DNA of 64,000 bases, from contig NZ_JACHIP010000002.1 in the NCBI RefSeq assembly GCF_014203275.1, positions 434,001-498,000 on the forward strand, read 5' to 3'. Source of the stretch: Granulicella aggregans (GTDB taxonomy: Bacteria; Acidobacteriota; Terriglobia; Terriglobales; Acidobacteriaceae). Numbering within the stretch: the first letter of the stretch is position 1; every line of letters begins with the position of its first letter. Positions 8,208 through 15,973 of this stretch are shown here, piece by piece. Below the pieces are notes generated by a model. The model did not search any database and was not told the DNA's origin. It was given only the letters and a program-made list of their open reading frames with translations. Both the position numbers and the translations under genes were made by a program.

Positions 8208-8816
8208 CTACTCCAGCGCCTCGTTGACGTCACGGACAAGATTGCGAAGGTAGCTGCGCTTGTTCAGCAGGACGACCATCCCGTCGCGGGCGGAGAGCTT
8301 CGCTGCCTCGTCGTGGACCTCGAGAGCGCTGTCCCATTTTGTCCAAAGTGCTTCAAGATCTTCCTGTGCCTGGACCATCTTCTCGTCGAAGGCGTCCTTT
8401 GCGGTCATCAGTTCGCGGCGAAGCTCAGGCTCGTCCTCGCCCATCTGCTTGTTGGCGCGCATCTCGGCCAACTGCATGTTCAGCTCGAAGACCTCCTCGA
8501 GCAGCTCGGGCGGGACGATTTGTTTCTTCTGCTCGCCGGTTGCGCGCGCAGCATCTGTAGCGGACTTTGACTGTTCCTCAAGCTGCACGCCCTCGAGCGT
8601 GAGCAGGTACTGGGTACGCGCGATGGGATCTTTAAGGGTGCGGTAGGCGTCATTCAGCAGCGAGGACTCCGCAAGCGCGGCCTCCTGCTCGACAGGTGAC
8701 TTGCCCGCGAAACGGTCTGGATGCAGCTTCCGCGAGAGGACGTAGAACTGCTTCTCGAGGGCCGGAACGTCGATGTGGAGTTTGAGAGGGAGGCTGAAGA
8801 ATTCGAAGTAGTTCAT
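8208..8816 (-). CDS. hscB: Fe-S assembly J-domain co-chaperone HscB
   Basis: This 202-residue protein has an N-terminal J domain (MNYFEFFSLP, HPD at residues 32-34 in KLHPDRFAG, LNDAYRTLKDPIARTQYLL) and a C-terminal three-helix domain that would bind IscU. It stimulates the HscA ATPase and delivers IscU. It follows iscA by only 9 nt. The convergent VOC gene ends beside its stop. Confidence 0.92.
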   Translation of the reverse strand: MNYFEFFSLPLKLHIDVPALEKQFYVLSRKLHPDRFAGKSPVEQEAALAESSLLNDAYRTLKDPIARTQYLLTLEGVQLEEQSKSATDAARATGEQKKQIVPPELLEEVFELNMQLAEMRANKQMGEDEPELRRELMTAKDAFDEKMVQAQEDLEALWTKWDSALEVHDEAAKLSARDGMVVLLNKRSYLRNLVRDVNEALE

Positions 8817-8825
8817 GCGGTCCGG

Positions 8826-9308
8826 CTACGTAGAGAAGGACGAGCCGCAGCCGCAGCTCTTCGTGGAATGCGGATTGATGAAGTTGAAGCCTTGGCGCAT
8901 CAGCGTCTCTTCGTAGTCGAGCACCATGCCGTGAAGATAGATGAAGCTCTTCGGATCAACGAAGATGCGGATGTGCGGGGCGTCGGTCGCCGTCGGATCG
9001 AGGTGCGTCTGCGGGAACGCATACACGCGGTCACGATCACGGGGCTGGGTGTCGAAGCGGATGTTGTAGCTCAGGCCGGAGCAGCCTCCGCCCTGGATAC
9101 CGACGCGCAGGCCACCCGCGTCCGGCGTGATGTTCTCCTTCGCCATAGCGACGCGGATGCGCTTGAGCGCGCGCGGCGTAAGCTGGATGCCCTTCTGGCC
9201 GGTCTGGCCCTCGGCGTCGAGGACAGTCTGTCCGGCGAGCGGATCAGCGGGTGCGGAGGCTCCCGGCTTGGGGGCGGAGGTTCCGGGTTGGAGGAGAGTT
9301 GTGGCCAT
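8826..9308 (-). CDS. iscA: A-type Fe-S carrier IscA (HesB/ErpA family)
   Basis: This 160-residue protein carries the three A-type ligand cysteines: Cys76 (GGGCSGLSY) and Cys152/Cys154 (KSCGCGSSF). A-type proteins carry clusters or iron from IscU to targets. The HesB domain begins near residue 40. The first 38 residues are a Pro/Ala/Gly-rich extension absent from the usual 107-residue IscA, and no internal ATG offers a shorter start before the domain. It is placed as iscA by its position between iscU and hscB. Confidence 0.9.
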   Translation of the reverse strand: MATTLLQPGTSAPKPGASAPADPLAGQTVLDAEGQTGQKGIQLTPRALKRIRVAMAKENITPDAGGLRVGIQGGGCSGLSYNIRFDTQPRDRDRVYAFPQTHLDPTATDAPHIRIFVDPKSFIYLHGMVLDYEETLMRQGFNFINPHSTKSCGCGSSFST

Positions 9309-9343
9309 AGTTTTGAATTCGGTGCTTCTGCCAGCCTACCTCA

Positions 9344-9393
9344 GCGGCTAAAGCCGCCCGCAGAGGTTGGTCTGGCACGGCTGAAGCCGTGCC
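9344..9393. repeat. Tandem small palindromes between iscU and iscA
   Basis: GCGGCT/AGCCGC (9344-9357, AA loop) is followed by GGCACGGCT/AGCCGTGCC (9374-9393, GA loop, 9-bp perfect stem). Both share the core GGCT-NN-AGCC. They look like members of a dispersed REP-like palindrome family; dispersal cannot be tested in this window. Confidence 0.55.
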
Positions 9394-9404
9394 CTTAAGC
9401 AAGA

Positions 9405-9432
9405 CAGATGTCCGTCAAATGACGGACATCTG
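9405..9432 (-). terminator. Strong hairpin after iscU (attenuator or processing site)
   Basis: CAGATGTCCGTCA pairs perfectly with TGACGGACATCTG over a 2-nt loop, ending 11 nt after the iscU stop. The T-run on the minus strand is poor, so partial termination or 3' end protection of iscRSU mRNA is more likely than full termination. Confidence 0.5.
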
Positions 9433-9443
9433 CGGAGTGAGAA

Positions 9444-9863
9444 TTAGTGAGCTGCGACGGCTACTTCAGCGCCTTCGGCAACGTGGTTCTTCTTCTTCCA
9501 GTCGCCGATCGCCGCGCGGATCGCGTCTTCCGCGAGCACCGAGCAGTGGATCTTGACCGGAGGAAGCGCAAGCTCCTTGACGATATCGGTGTTCGAAATC
9601 GTCAGCGCCTCGGAGATGGTCTTGCCCTTCACCCATTCGGTGGCGAGCGAGCTGGAGGCGATGGCCGAGCCGCAGCCAAAGGTCTTGAACTTCGCGTCCT
9701 CGATGACCTGAGTTTCGGGGTTGACGCGGATCTGGAGGCGCATGACGTCGCCACACTCCGGCGCGCCGACGAGACCGGTGCCGACTTCGTCCGAGCTCTT
9801 GTCCATCTGGCCGACGTTGCGGGGATTGCTGTAGTGGTCGATTACCTTGTCGCTGTATGCCAT
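9444..9863 (-). CDS. iscU: Fe-S cluster scaffold protein IscU
   Basis: This 139-residue scaffold has all family residues: Cys37 and Asp39 in GAPECGD, Cys64 in FGCGSA, and His106-Cys107 in LPPVKIHCSVLAEDA. Residues 100-104 (LPPVK) are the HscA-binding motif, which fits the hscA/hscB genes in the same operon. The cluster is built on the three cysteines with sulfur from IscS. The ATG at 9863 is preceded by AGGAGACAC. Length is about 11 residues over E. coli IscU because of an Ala-rich tail. Confidence 0.96.
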   Translation of the reverse strand: MAYSDKVIDHYSNPRNVGQMDKSSDEVGTGLVGAPECGDVMRLQIRVNPETQVIEDAKFKTFGCGSAIASSSLATEWVKGKTISEALTISNTDIVKELALPPVKIHCSVLAEDAIRAAIGDWKKKNHVAEGAEVAVAAH

Positions 9864-9944
9864 GTTGTGTCTCCTGTGTCTCTTACTTTGATGTTACGGC
9901 GAAGAATGCGTCGCTTTGTAAATTCTTTCCGGGCGGCAGCGCAA

Positions 9945-11225
9945 TTAGTGCGCTGCCCACTCGATCTTGCTCAGGTCAATTCCCTCTTTCACCATCTCGT
10001 ACAGTGGCGAGAGCTCACGAAGCTTAATGACCGTCGTGATGAGCTTGTCGGCAACGTAGTCCACTTCCGCTTTCGTATTGAAGCGACCGAGGCCGAAGCG
10101 AATCGAACTGTGTGCAACATCGTCGCCAAGTCCAAGAGCCTTCAGCACATAGCTGGGTTCAAGCGTCGCCGAGGTGCAGGCCGAGCCCGAAGATACGGCG
10201 ATGTCGTTGATGCCCATCAGCAGGCTCTCGCCCTCGACATAGACGAAGCTCATGTTCAGGTTACCGGGAAGGTGGTGGTCCATGTTGCCGTTGACGTGGA
10301 CGTAGTCCAGCGCGTTCTCGAACTTGGCCTTCATGTAGTCACGAAGTTCCGTGAGGCGCTTCGATTCGGCTTCCATCTCTTCACCGGCGATCTCGCAGGC
10401 CTTGCCCAGGCCGACGATGCCGGGAACATTCAAGGTGCCCGAACGCATGCCGCGCTCGTGACCGCCGCCGTTGATCTGCTCGGTCAACTGAACGCGGGGA
10501 TTGCGGCGGCGAACGTACAGAGCGCCAACGCCCTTGGGCCCGTAGATCTTGTGCGCGGTCAGCGAGAGCAGGTCGATGTTCTCTGCCTGCACGTTGACTG
10601 GAACCTTGCCGACTGCCTGAACGCCGTCTGTATGGAAGATTACGTTCTTCTCGTGGCAGAGCTTGCCGATCTCGGCGATGGGCTGGATGACGCCAATCTC
10701 GTTGTTCGCGTACATGATGCTGACGAGGATGGTCTTGTCCGTCATCGCGGCCTTCAGGTCATCGAGCGAGATCAGCCCGTCGGGCTGGACCTGCAGATAG
10801 GTGACCTCGAAGCCCTCTTTTTCGAGGCGCTTGCAGGTGTCGAGCACAGCCTTGTGCTCGGTCGCCTGGGTGATGATGTGGTTGCCGCGCTCCTTGTACA
10901 TCTGCGCGACGCCCTTGATGGCAAGATTGTTCGACTCGGTCGCGCCGGAGGTGAAGATGATCTCCTTAGCGGTCGCGCCGATCAGCTTTGCGATCTGTTC
11001 GCGCGCCTTCTCGACAGCAGCTTCAGCTTCCCAGCCGAAGGCGTGGTTGCGGCTGGCGGCATTGCCGTAGACGCCGGTGAAGTACGGCAGCATCGCTTCG
11101 AGAACGCGCGGGTCCATCGACGTGGTCGCGTGGTTGTCCATGTAGAGGGGAAGGTGTACACCCTCGGGTAGTGGAGTCTTGCTCTCTGCAACGATCAAAT
11201 CTGTACCAAATGCCTGTGCGCTCAT
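9945..11225 (-). CDS. iscS: Cysteine desulfurase IscS
   Basis: This 426-residue PLP enzyme converts cysteine to alanine and a persulfide used for clusters. Visible hallmarks are [12 protein letters not shown] near residue 28, TSGATESNN, the PLP lysine in [14 protein letters not shown], and the mobile-loop cysteine in [14 protein letters not shown] (group I, IscS type). The first 22 residues are an extension compared with E. coli IscS. AAGGGGAAG precedes the ATG at 11225. It lies 50 nt after iscR and 81 nt before iscU. Confidence 0.96.
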   Translation of the reverse strand: MSAQAFGTDLIVAESKTPLPEGVHLPLYMDNHATTSMDPRVLEAMLPYFTGVYGNAASRNHAFGWEAEAAVEKAREQIAKLIGATAKEIIFTSGATESNNLAIKGVAQMYKERGNHIITQATEHKAVLDTCKRLEKEGFEVTYLQVQPDGLISLDDLKAAMTDKTILVSIMYANNEIGVIQPIAEIGKLCHEKNVIFHTDGVQAVGKVPVNVQAENIDLLSLTAHKIYGPKGVGALYVRRRNPRVQLTEQINGGGHERGMRSGTLNVPGIVGLGKACEIAGEEMEAESKRLTELRDYMKAKFENALDYVHVNGNMDHHLPGNLNMSFVYVEGESLLMGINDIAVSSGSACTSATLEPSYVLKALGLGDDVAHSSIRFGLGRFNTKAEVDYVADKLITTVIKLRELSPLYEMVKEGIDLSKIEWAAH

Positions 11226-11275
11226 ACTGAAACTTCCCCTTTTTGCCTACAAATCTCTAAATATCTTGTTGTCGC

Positions 11276-11773
11276 CTAAAGCGCGATACTGATCAGCCCG
11301 CCGCCAACGGCAGTCTCAGTACCCGGTCGGCTCTCCGATGTCTCGATCAAATCAGAGATGCGGATTCCGCTCAACAGGTCTTTGATGCTGTCGTTTACTT
11401 TGCGGAGCGGTTCTTTGATGGTGCAGTGACTGGTTAGGTCGCACGCTCCGTGGATCGTGATGCAACTCGTAATAAACAGCGGCCCGTCGATAGCCCGGAT
11501 CACCTCAAACGCCGTGATCTGCGACGCCGGCCTTGCCAGCGCATAACCGCCGTTCGTCCCGGCGTGCGAGACCAGGATTCCGGCCTTTGCCAGCGTCTGA
11601 AGGATCTTCGCCAACAACTGCGGAGGGATGTGGTACGCCTCTGCGATGTCCTTTGCCGACTGAGCCAGGCTGACATGCGCATCCGGCTCCGCAGCCGGCA
11701 CTGGGCCCGCCTGCTCGGCAAGATACTTCAGAGCCATCAGGCCATAGTCGGCTTTTTTTGTCAGACGAAGCAT
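11276..11773 (-). CDS. iscR: Rrf2-family Fe-S regulator, IscR-like
   Basis: This 165-residue protein starts at the ATG at 11773 (MLRLTKKADYGLMALKYLAE), the normal Rrf2 N-terminus; longer upstream readings add unrelated sequence. The winged HTH covers about 1-85 (LAKILQTLAKAGILVSHAGTNGGYALARP). Three cysteines, 104, 111 and 117 (SCITIHGACDLTSHC), would bind a cluster, but the spacing is C-x6-C-x5-C rather than the C-x5-C-x5-C of E. coli IscR. As first gene of the isc operon it presumably senses cluster status and controls the operon. Confidence 0.9.
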   Translation of the reverse strand: MLRLTKKADYGLMALKYLAEQAGPVPAAEPDAHVSLAQSAKDIAEAYHIPPQLLAKILQTLAKAGILVSHAGTNGGYALARPASQITAFEVIRAIDGPLFITSCITIHGACDLTSHCTIKEPLRKVNDSIKDLLSGIRISDLIETSESRPGTETAVGGGLISIAL

Positions 11774-11855
11774 ACGGTTTTTGTGCCCTAATCCGGTTGT
11801 TGGCCGGCAAATCACAACTCAATTTCCAGCTCAATCCCGACCGTTAAGGTCTGGA

Positions 11856-11863
11856 TTGTACAA
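11856..11863 (-). promoter_or_regulatory. Possible iscR promoter -10 region / palindrome
   Basis: On the minus strand TTGTACAA is an 8-bp palindrome that contains a TACAAT -10-like hexamer, about 85 nt upstream of the iscR ATG. No convincing -35 was found, and no classic IscR type-1 or type-2 box is recognisable. Confidence 0.25.
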
Positions 11864-12005
11864 CCTAAGTGTAAGCCCAGATTTTCTCCGATGCAACCGG
11901 CTTCCGAAGATGCTGAGAAGGCTCCCGTAAGCGCGTTCTCCGAGGGTCGAGCGTCCCTGAGCTTTCTATGCGGTACATAAGCTGAGGTCTTCACAAAAAA
12001 CTGCA

Positions 12006-12034
12006 TTGACACGCTTGCCGGGCCGGGTGAGAAT
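12006..12034 (+). promoter_or_regulatory. Sigma70-like promoter for the small zinc-ribbon ORF
   Basis: TTGACA (12006-12011), a 17-bp spacer and GAGAAT (12029-12034). The -35 is a perfect consensus and the -10 matches 4 of 6. The predicted transcription start is near 12041. Confidence 0.45.
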
Positions 12035-12040
12035 CTTCCC

Positions 12041-12232
12041 ATTCCGCCCATAACGCCCATCCCCGCGAAGTGCAGACATCCACAAGTGCGCGTCGTCGCG
12101 CGCGATGAGGACACCGAGTTTGTCGAGTGCCAGCACTGCGGCGAGGTCTTCGACGCCATCGAATACCGCGACATGATGCTCGAAGAGGAAGAACAGAAGC
12201 GGGCGGCTGAAGAGACGGCGGACTCCGCCTAA
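12041..12232 (+). CDS. Small zinc-ribbon-like protein, start codon unresolved
   Basis: The frame ending at TAA 12230-12232 encodes PIPAKCRHPQVRVVARDE, then FVECQHCGEVFDAIEYRD and an acidic tail. The C-x2-H plus C-x2-C arrangement suggests a small zinc ribbon. The frame is open from about 11981 but contains no ATG before the cysteines; candidates are ATT 12041, ACG 12053 or ATC 12059. GTG 12086 would remove the first cysteine. A good promoter (12006-12034) predicts transcription starting near 12041, so the message may be leaderless. Function is unknown. It is an ORF of about 60 codons lying divergent from iscR and convergent with the pgsA-like gene. Confidence 0.45.
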   Translation: MPPITPIPAKCRHPQVRVVARDEDTEFVECQHCGEVFDAIEYRDMMLEEEEQKRAAEETADSA

Positions 12233-12240
12233 GATTCCTT

Positions 12241-12897
12241 CTAGGACGCGACCCGGTCGGTAGAGCCGGAAGGATCGGCACCTTCCACAGCTGAGATCTG
12301 GGCGAGACCAGTTTTCGGCGCACTCCGACGTGGGGGATCTTCTGCCGAATGAAGCCTCTGAATGACGATCCAGGCATATTGCGCTGCGGAGAGCGGAGCC
12401 AGGAACGCGATCGACCGAACCAGGGTGGCGTTCAGCGTCGTAAATTGATGGCTTGAGAACGCCTTTTCGCCCAGAATCGTCAGCAGAGCCACGATCTGGA
12501 CCAGCGTATTCAGCTTCCCAAAGAGGCTTGGGCGGAAGTCGCGAAGTGTATGGGTCGCGAAGAGCAGCGTGGCGATCAGCAAGATCCCGAAGTCCCGGCT
12601 GAAGACAAGCACTGTCACATATCTCGGAATGATGCCGACATGCGTCAGAACGAGAAAGAGCGTGCTCAGCAGCAGTTTGTCGGCGATCGGGTCGAGATAG
12701 AGGCCAAGCGTCGTCTTCTGGTCGAGCCAACGCGCCAGCAGCCCATCGAAGCCGTCGCTGATCCCGGCCAGGATGAACAGCGCGAAGGCGACGCCGAAGT
12801 TCCCATCCAAGATCTCGATGACGATGAAGGGGATGGTAAAGAGCCGAACCATCGTAAGAAGGTTGGGCGCGGCGCGGAACTGGGCAAGGAAGGCCAC
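12241..12897 (-). CDS. CDP-alcohol phosphatidyltransferase family protein (PgsA-like)
   Basis: This 218-residue membrane protein has the full CDP-alcohol phosphotransferase motif D51G52-x2-A55R56-x8-G65-x3-D69-x3-D73 (DGLLARWLDQ, then GLYLDPIADK), with about six helices. PgsA makes phosphatidylglycerolphosphate from CDP-diacylglycerol and glycerol-3-phosphate; the sequence alone does not exclude another CDP-alcohol acceptor. The C-terminal 40 residues are polar and unlike the family core. It is 39 nt downstream of the CruF-like gene on the same strand. Confidence 0.85.
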   Translation of the reverse strand: MAFLAQFRAAPNLLTMVRLFTIPFIVIEILDGNFGVAFALFILAGISDGFDGLLARWLDQKTTLGLYLDPIADKLLLSTLFLVLTHVGIIPRYVTVLVFSRDFGILLIATLLFATHTLRDFRPSLFGKLNTLVQIVALLTILGEKAFSSHQFTTLNATLVRSIAFLAPLSAAQYAWIVIQRLHSAEDPPRRSAPKTGLAQISAVEGADPSGSTDRVAS

Positions 12898-12936
12898 GGC
12901 TGGATAGCCAATCTTAGCGTATCGGACGATTCCGCC

Positions 12937-13818
12937 TCATCGCTTCTCGATGCATCCGGTCGCGGCCTGTTCCCGGAGCCGCAACCACGCCAGCAAGGCA
13001 AACGGCGTCAGGACGAGAAGAGAGACCGTATAGCAGACATCGCGGACGTCCGCCGATCGCCAGATGCGGCCAGAAGCGTCCGCCACGGCAAGCGGAGTGG
13101 CAGCCAGCGGCCGGATGAGCAGATTCCCCAGGGCGCAGACCGCGTACATCGCGATCGGGGCGCGCCAAAAACCGAGCGAGATCGGTGCGGGGGGCGGACG
13201 GGAGCGGAGATAGACCGCGAAGGCGAGAAAGAATAGAAACGCCGTCAGGTACCACCCGCGGAAGTTGCTGACCGGGACGCCAAAGAACGCGCCACCGTCC
13301 TCCCATATCCAGGCACGGTCGATCGTCGCCCACTGCGGATCCATCGAAAGGTCCCACGCAAGCATGATGAAGCTGGCGAGCATCGGAGCCGAGAAAATCC
13401 GAGTTCCCCGGAGCGGGGTGTCCTGGTAGCGCAGGATCAATAGGGCCAGAATCCATGAGCAATAGCCAATGCCCAGGTACGCGAGCGCCAGCAGAAACGG
13501 CAGACCAAAGAGCTTCGGCCCCATCACGCCGGTGAAGTGGTAGCGCCCAAAGGGAAAGCCGGTCCGTAGACTTAGGCTCTCGAAGAGAGCAGCTGTTCCC
13601 AGGCAGATGGCAGTGAACGCGAGCACACCCCGGCGGCCATACAAGCCGCCGCCGTGGATCATCGCCAGCAGAGCGGGCGGAATGACATGCAGAAGGACGA
13701 TGAGCAGAATGGGGAGCGAGTCGGCGTAGATCTGGCAGACTCGGGCAGCCGCATAGACCGCAATCGCGGCCCACAGACCGAACGCCACCCATCGGTTCGC
13801 GGAGATCTCTGGCGCCAT
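12937..13818 (-). CDS. Carotenoid biosynthesis protein, CruF-like (DUF422)
   Basis: This 293-residue integral membrane protein starts at the ATG at 13818, with GAGG five bases upstream; an in-frame ATG at 13875 lacks support. Around eight helices carry DUF422 features: FPFGRYHFTGVMGPKLFG, WDLSMDPQWA and NFRGWYLTAF. In actinobacteria and Deinococcus CruF hydrates the psi-end of carotenoids such as gamma-carotene derivatives. The exact reaction here is inferred. No other carotenoid genes are in the window. Confidence 0.82.
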   Translation of the reverse strand: MAPEISANRWVAFGLWAAIAVYAAARVCQIYADSLPILLIVLLHVIPPALLAMIHGGGLYGRRGVLAFTAICLGTAALFESLSLRTGFPFGRYHFTGVMGPKLFGLPFLLALAYLGIGYCSWILALLILRYQDTPLRGTRIFSAPMLASFIMLAWDLSMDPQWATIDRAWIWEDGGAFFGVPVSNFRGWYLTAFLFFLAFAVYLRSRPPPAPISLGFWRAPIAMYAVCALGNLLIRPLAATPLAVADASGRIWRSADVRDVCYTVSLLVLTPFALLAWLRLREQAATGCIEKR

Positions 13819-13884
13819 TCGATCCTCAGCCCATTCTAAAATGCTGGGAGATGGCCCGAGCCATGGATTCCTCACCCACCTTGG

Positions 13885-13913
13885 TTGCCCTTTGGCCAGC
13901 TTCCATTTAGACT
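13885..13913 (+). promoter_or_regulatory. Promoter of tRNA-Val
   Basis: TTGCCC (13885-13890), a 17-bp spacer and TAGACT (13908-13913), placed 14 bp before the mature tRNA 5' end. Confidence 0.5.
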
Positions 13914-13927
13914 GAAATGACGCACGC

Positions 13928-14004
13928 AGGCGCGTAGCTCAGTTGGTTAGAGCGCTACCTTGACACGGTAGAGGTCTCCGGTTCGAATCCGGACGTGCCT
14001 ACCA
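13928..14004 (+). tRNA. tRNA-Val (GAC)
   Basis: A complete cloverleaf can be drawn: acceptor AGGCGCG/CGTGCCT (one G-T pair), D-stem GCTC/GAGC, anticodon stem CTACC/GGTAG with loop TTGACAC (anticodon GAC), T-arm TCCGG-TTCGAAT-CCGGA, discriminator A and an encoded CCA. Confidence 0.95.
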
Positions 14005-14101
14005 CTTCCACAGCCATTATCTCCCGATTTATCTGGAAATGCGGCTTGTTTGCTGGAAGGCCCTGCGACGATATCGTCAAGTTTGGAACACGGAGTCAGT
14101 C

Positions 14102-14290
14102 ATGGCACAAAAATGTGATCTTTGCGGCAAAGGCCCGCAGTTTGGCAACAACATCTCGCACGCCCACAACACGACCCGCCGTCGCTGGAACGTAAACCTG
14201 CAGCCCGTCCGGGCCGTGACCAACGGCATCAGCAAGCGTTTGCGCGTATGCACCGGCTGCATCAAGACCGGCAAAGTCGTAAAGGGCTAA
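14102..14290 (+). CDS. rpmB: 50S ribosomal protein bL28
   Basis: This 62-residue protein, [20 protein letters not shown] then [14 protein letters not shown], is a typical bL28. Two CxxC pairs (5/8 and near 50/53) mark the zinc-binding C+ paralogue. The ATG at 14102 follows GGAG; the frame upstream overlaps the tRNA region and is not coding. It is a structural protein of the large ribosomal subunit. A terminator follows at 14321, so it is probably transcribed alone or with the tRNA-Val. Confidence 0.97.
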   Translation: MAQKCDLCGKGPQFGNNISHAHNTTRRRWNVNLQPVRAVTNGISKRLRVCTGCIKTGKVVKG

Positions 14291-14320
14291 GCTCCACAGA
14301 AATTAGCTGCAAATGAAAGT

Positions 14321-14354
14321 GCCCCAGCCGCGATGATGGCGACTGGGGCTTTTC
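14321..14354 (+). terminator. Rho-independent terminator after rpmB
   Basis: GCCCCAGCCGC pairs with GCGACTGGGGC (one mismatch) over a 7-nt loop and is followed by TTTTC. Confidence 0.8.
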
Positions 14355-14553
14355 GTGTTTATCTCGTCCTGCTGAGGTCCTGACCAAATCGCTGGCCAGG
14401 CGTTCTAATTAGGATGGTTCATCTCTTTATTCATCGTCTCCAAATCCAGACAGAGACCCAAGCGAGTACGTCCATGCCTAGCCTCCGTCGACTGATACAA
14501 AGAGTCGCCGTCCTCATCCTTACAGCGCTCAAATCGATGAGGAGTGTCTCCGC

Positions 14554-15909
14554 ATGAGCCTCGCATGGCTGGTTGTGATCGTGCTACCCAAGCTCAACCC
14601 TTTCTTCATACCCACGACAGCAGTCGATCAGTTGCATCACAGCCCCGATCTAATCCTGGGTGTGCTTCTGCTTTCGCTTGCCATCGCTTTCGTGTCGCTA
14701 TGGCTTACAGCGCGGGATTTTCGCGTCTTCGGGACACTCGCGCTGTACTACGGGCTGCTTGGATGCGAGTTAACAGCGGAGTATGCCGGTGCCGATCCGC
14801 TTGACTGGACCCTACGGGCCTTTGCCGTCGCGGTGATCGCCGAGGTGGCGGGGCAGGCCCTGGCCATCGCCAACACAAGATGGACGAGACTCTTCTGGCC
14901 TTTTTACGTCTTAGTCCTTCTGGGTGCGTGGGTCCCGTCGCTGGCGGCCTTCAGGGACCTTGCCCTAGTCTCGGAGATTCCGCTTGCGGTCCTGATCTAT
15001 CAGGGCTTTCGCCACGGTAACCGGCGCGAGCGGATGATCGCCGCAGCGTTTGCCCTGCACTTCATCGTACGGATTACGGTAGTTCCCGCTGCACAGCGGT
15101 TTACGGGGTGGAGCAATCTCATTGTCATCGGCGATTGGCGATGGAAGCGCACCGCCTTGACGTTGACGATCCTGGGTGTGACGACGCTAGCAATCTTTGT
15201 CCGGGCGCTGATCCAGGATCGCCGGGACAAACTTCGGCTGGTGACCGAAATCGAGGCGGCGCGGGCGATTCAGCAGGTGCTTATTCCCGAGGTGATGCCG
15301 GCTGTACCGGGATTCAAGATCCACTCGGTATACCGTCCCTTCGGAGAGGTGGGCGGCGACTTCTTTCAGATCTTGCCCCTGCGCGAAGGCCGGGCGCTGA
15401 TCGCCATTGGCGACGTAAGCGGAAAGGGAGTGCCCGCCGCCCTGCAGGTCTCTTTGCTGGTAGGGATGTTGCGCGCAATGGTGGAGTATACCGACAGTCC
15501 CGCAGCCATTCTTGCTGCCTTGAACCGGCACATGATGGGCAGGAGCAATGGCGGCTTCACAACATGTCTGCTCTTGCGGACGAACGCCGATGGACAGATG
15601 ATCGTGGCCAACGCAGGCCATATCGCGCCGTACTGCGGCGGTGAGGAACTGAGTGTGGAAAATGGCCTGCCGCTTGGACTCGCCGCGAGCGCTGAGTATG
15701 AAGAGTCCGCCTTTACGCTTGAAAGCCACCATCAACTTACGCTGACAACGGACGGAATCGTCGAAGCGCGATCGAAGACCGGCGAACTCTATGGCTTCGA
15801 CCGGACCGCCGCCATCAGCACCCAATCGGCCGAAGCCATCGCAGCCGCCGCGCAGGCTTTCGGGCAGGACGACGACATCACCGTATCGACCCTCACCCTT
15901 CAAGGGTGA
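14554..15909 (+). CDS. Membrane-bound SpoIIE/PP2C-type serine phosphatase
   Basis: This 451-residue protein has seven or so N-terminal helices (about residues 1-220), then a short coiled linker (VTEIEAARAIQQVLIPE) and a PP2C domain. Phosphatase motifs visible are EVGGDFFQI, IGDVSGKGVPAAL, ANAGHIAPY, LTTDGIVEA and the final GQDDDITV, which carry the metal-binding aspartates. Such proteins dephosphorylate anti-anti-sigma factors in partner-switching pathways. No partner gene (STAS or HATPase) is adjacent. GAGGAG lies 9 nt before the ATG at 14554. The 200 bases upstream hold no other clear gene. Confidence 0.9.
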   Translation: MSLAWLVVIVLPKLNPFFIPTTAVDQLHHSPDLILGVLLLSLAIAFVSLWLTARDFRVFGTLALYYGLLGCELTAEYAGADPLDWTLRAFAVAVIAEVAGQALAIANTRWTRLFWPFYVLVLLGAWVPSLAAFRDLALVSEIPLAVLIYQGFRHGNRRERMIAAAFALHFIVRITVVPAAQRFTGWSNLIVIGDWRWKRTALTLTILGVTTLAIFVRALIQDRRDKLRLVTEIEAARAIQQVLIPEVMPAVPGFKIHSVYRPFGEVGGDFFQILPLREGRALIAIGDVSGKGVPAALQVSLLVGMLRAMVEYTDSPAAILAALNRHMMGRSNGGFTTCLLLRTNADGQMIVANAGHIAPYCGGEELSVENGLPLGLAASAEYEESAFTLESHHQLTLTTDGIVEARSKTGELYGFDRTAAISTQSAEAIAAAAQAFGQDDDITVSTLTLQG

Positions 15910-15912
15910 GGG
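15890..15912. repeat. Palindrome overlapping the phosphatase gene stop
   Basis: CCCTCACCCT and AGGGTGAGGG form a perfect 10-bp stem with loop TCA, spanning the last codons of the phosphatase gene. It lacks a T-run; it may end both convergent transcripts (phosphatase and msrB) or be a dispersed repeat. Confidence 0.45.
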
Positions 15913-15973
15913 TGAAACGATCCCTCCACATCGGCCGCCAGGAGGGGTCAGGCGGGTCGCCACGGCCCAGGGC

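Noticed and set aside
9447..11171. A 574-codon open frame on the plus strand, antisense to iscU and iscS
   Set aside because: Codon-position bias of the GC-rich iscS/iscU genes leaves the opposite frame open. The translation has no recognisable domain, while the minus strand encodes two highly conserved proteins.
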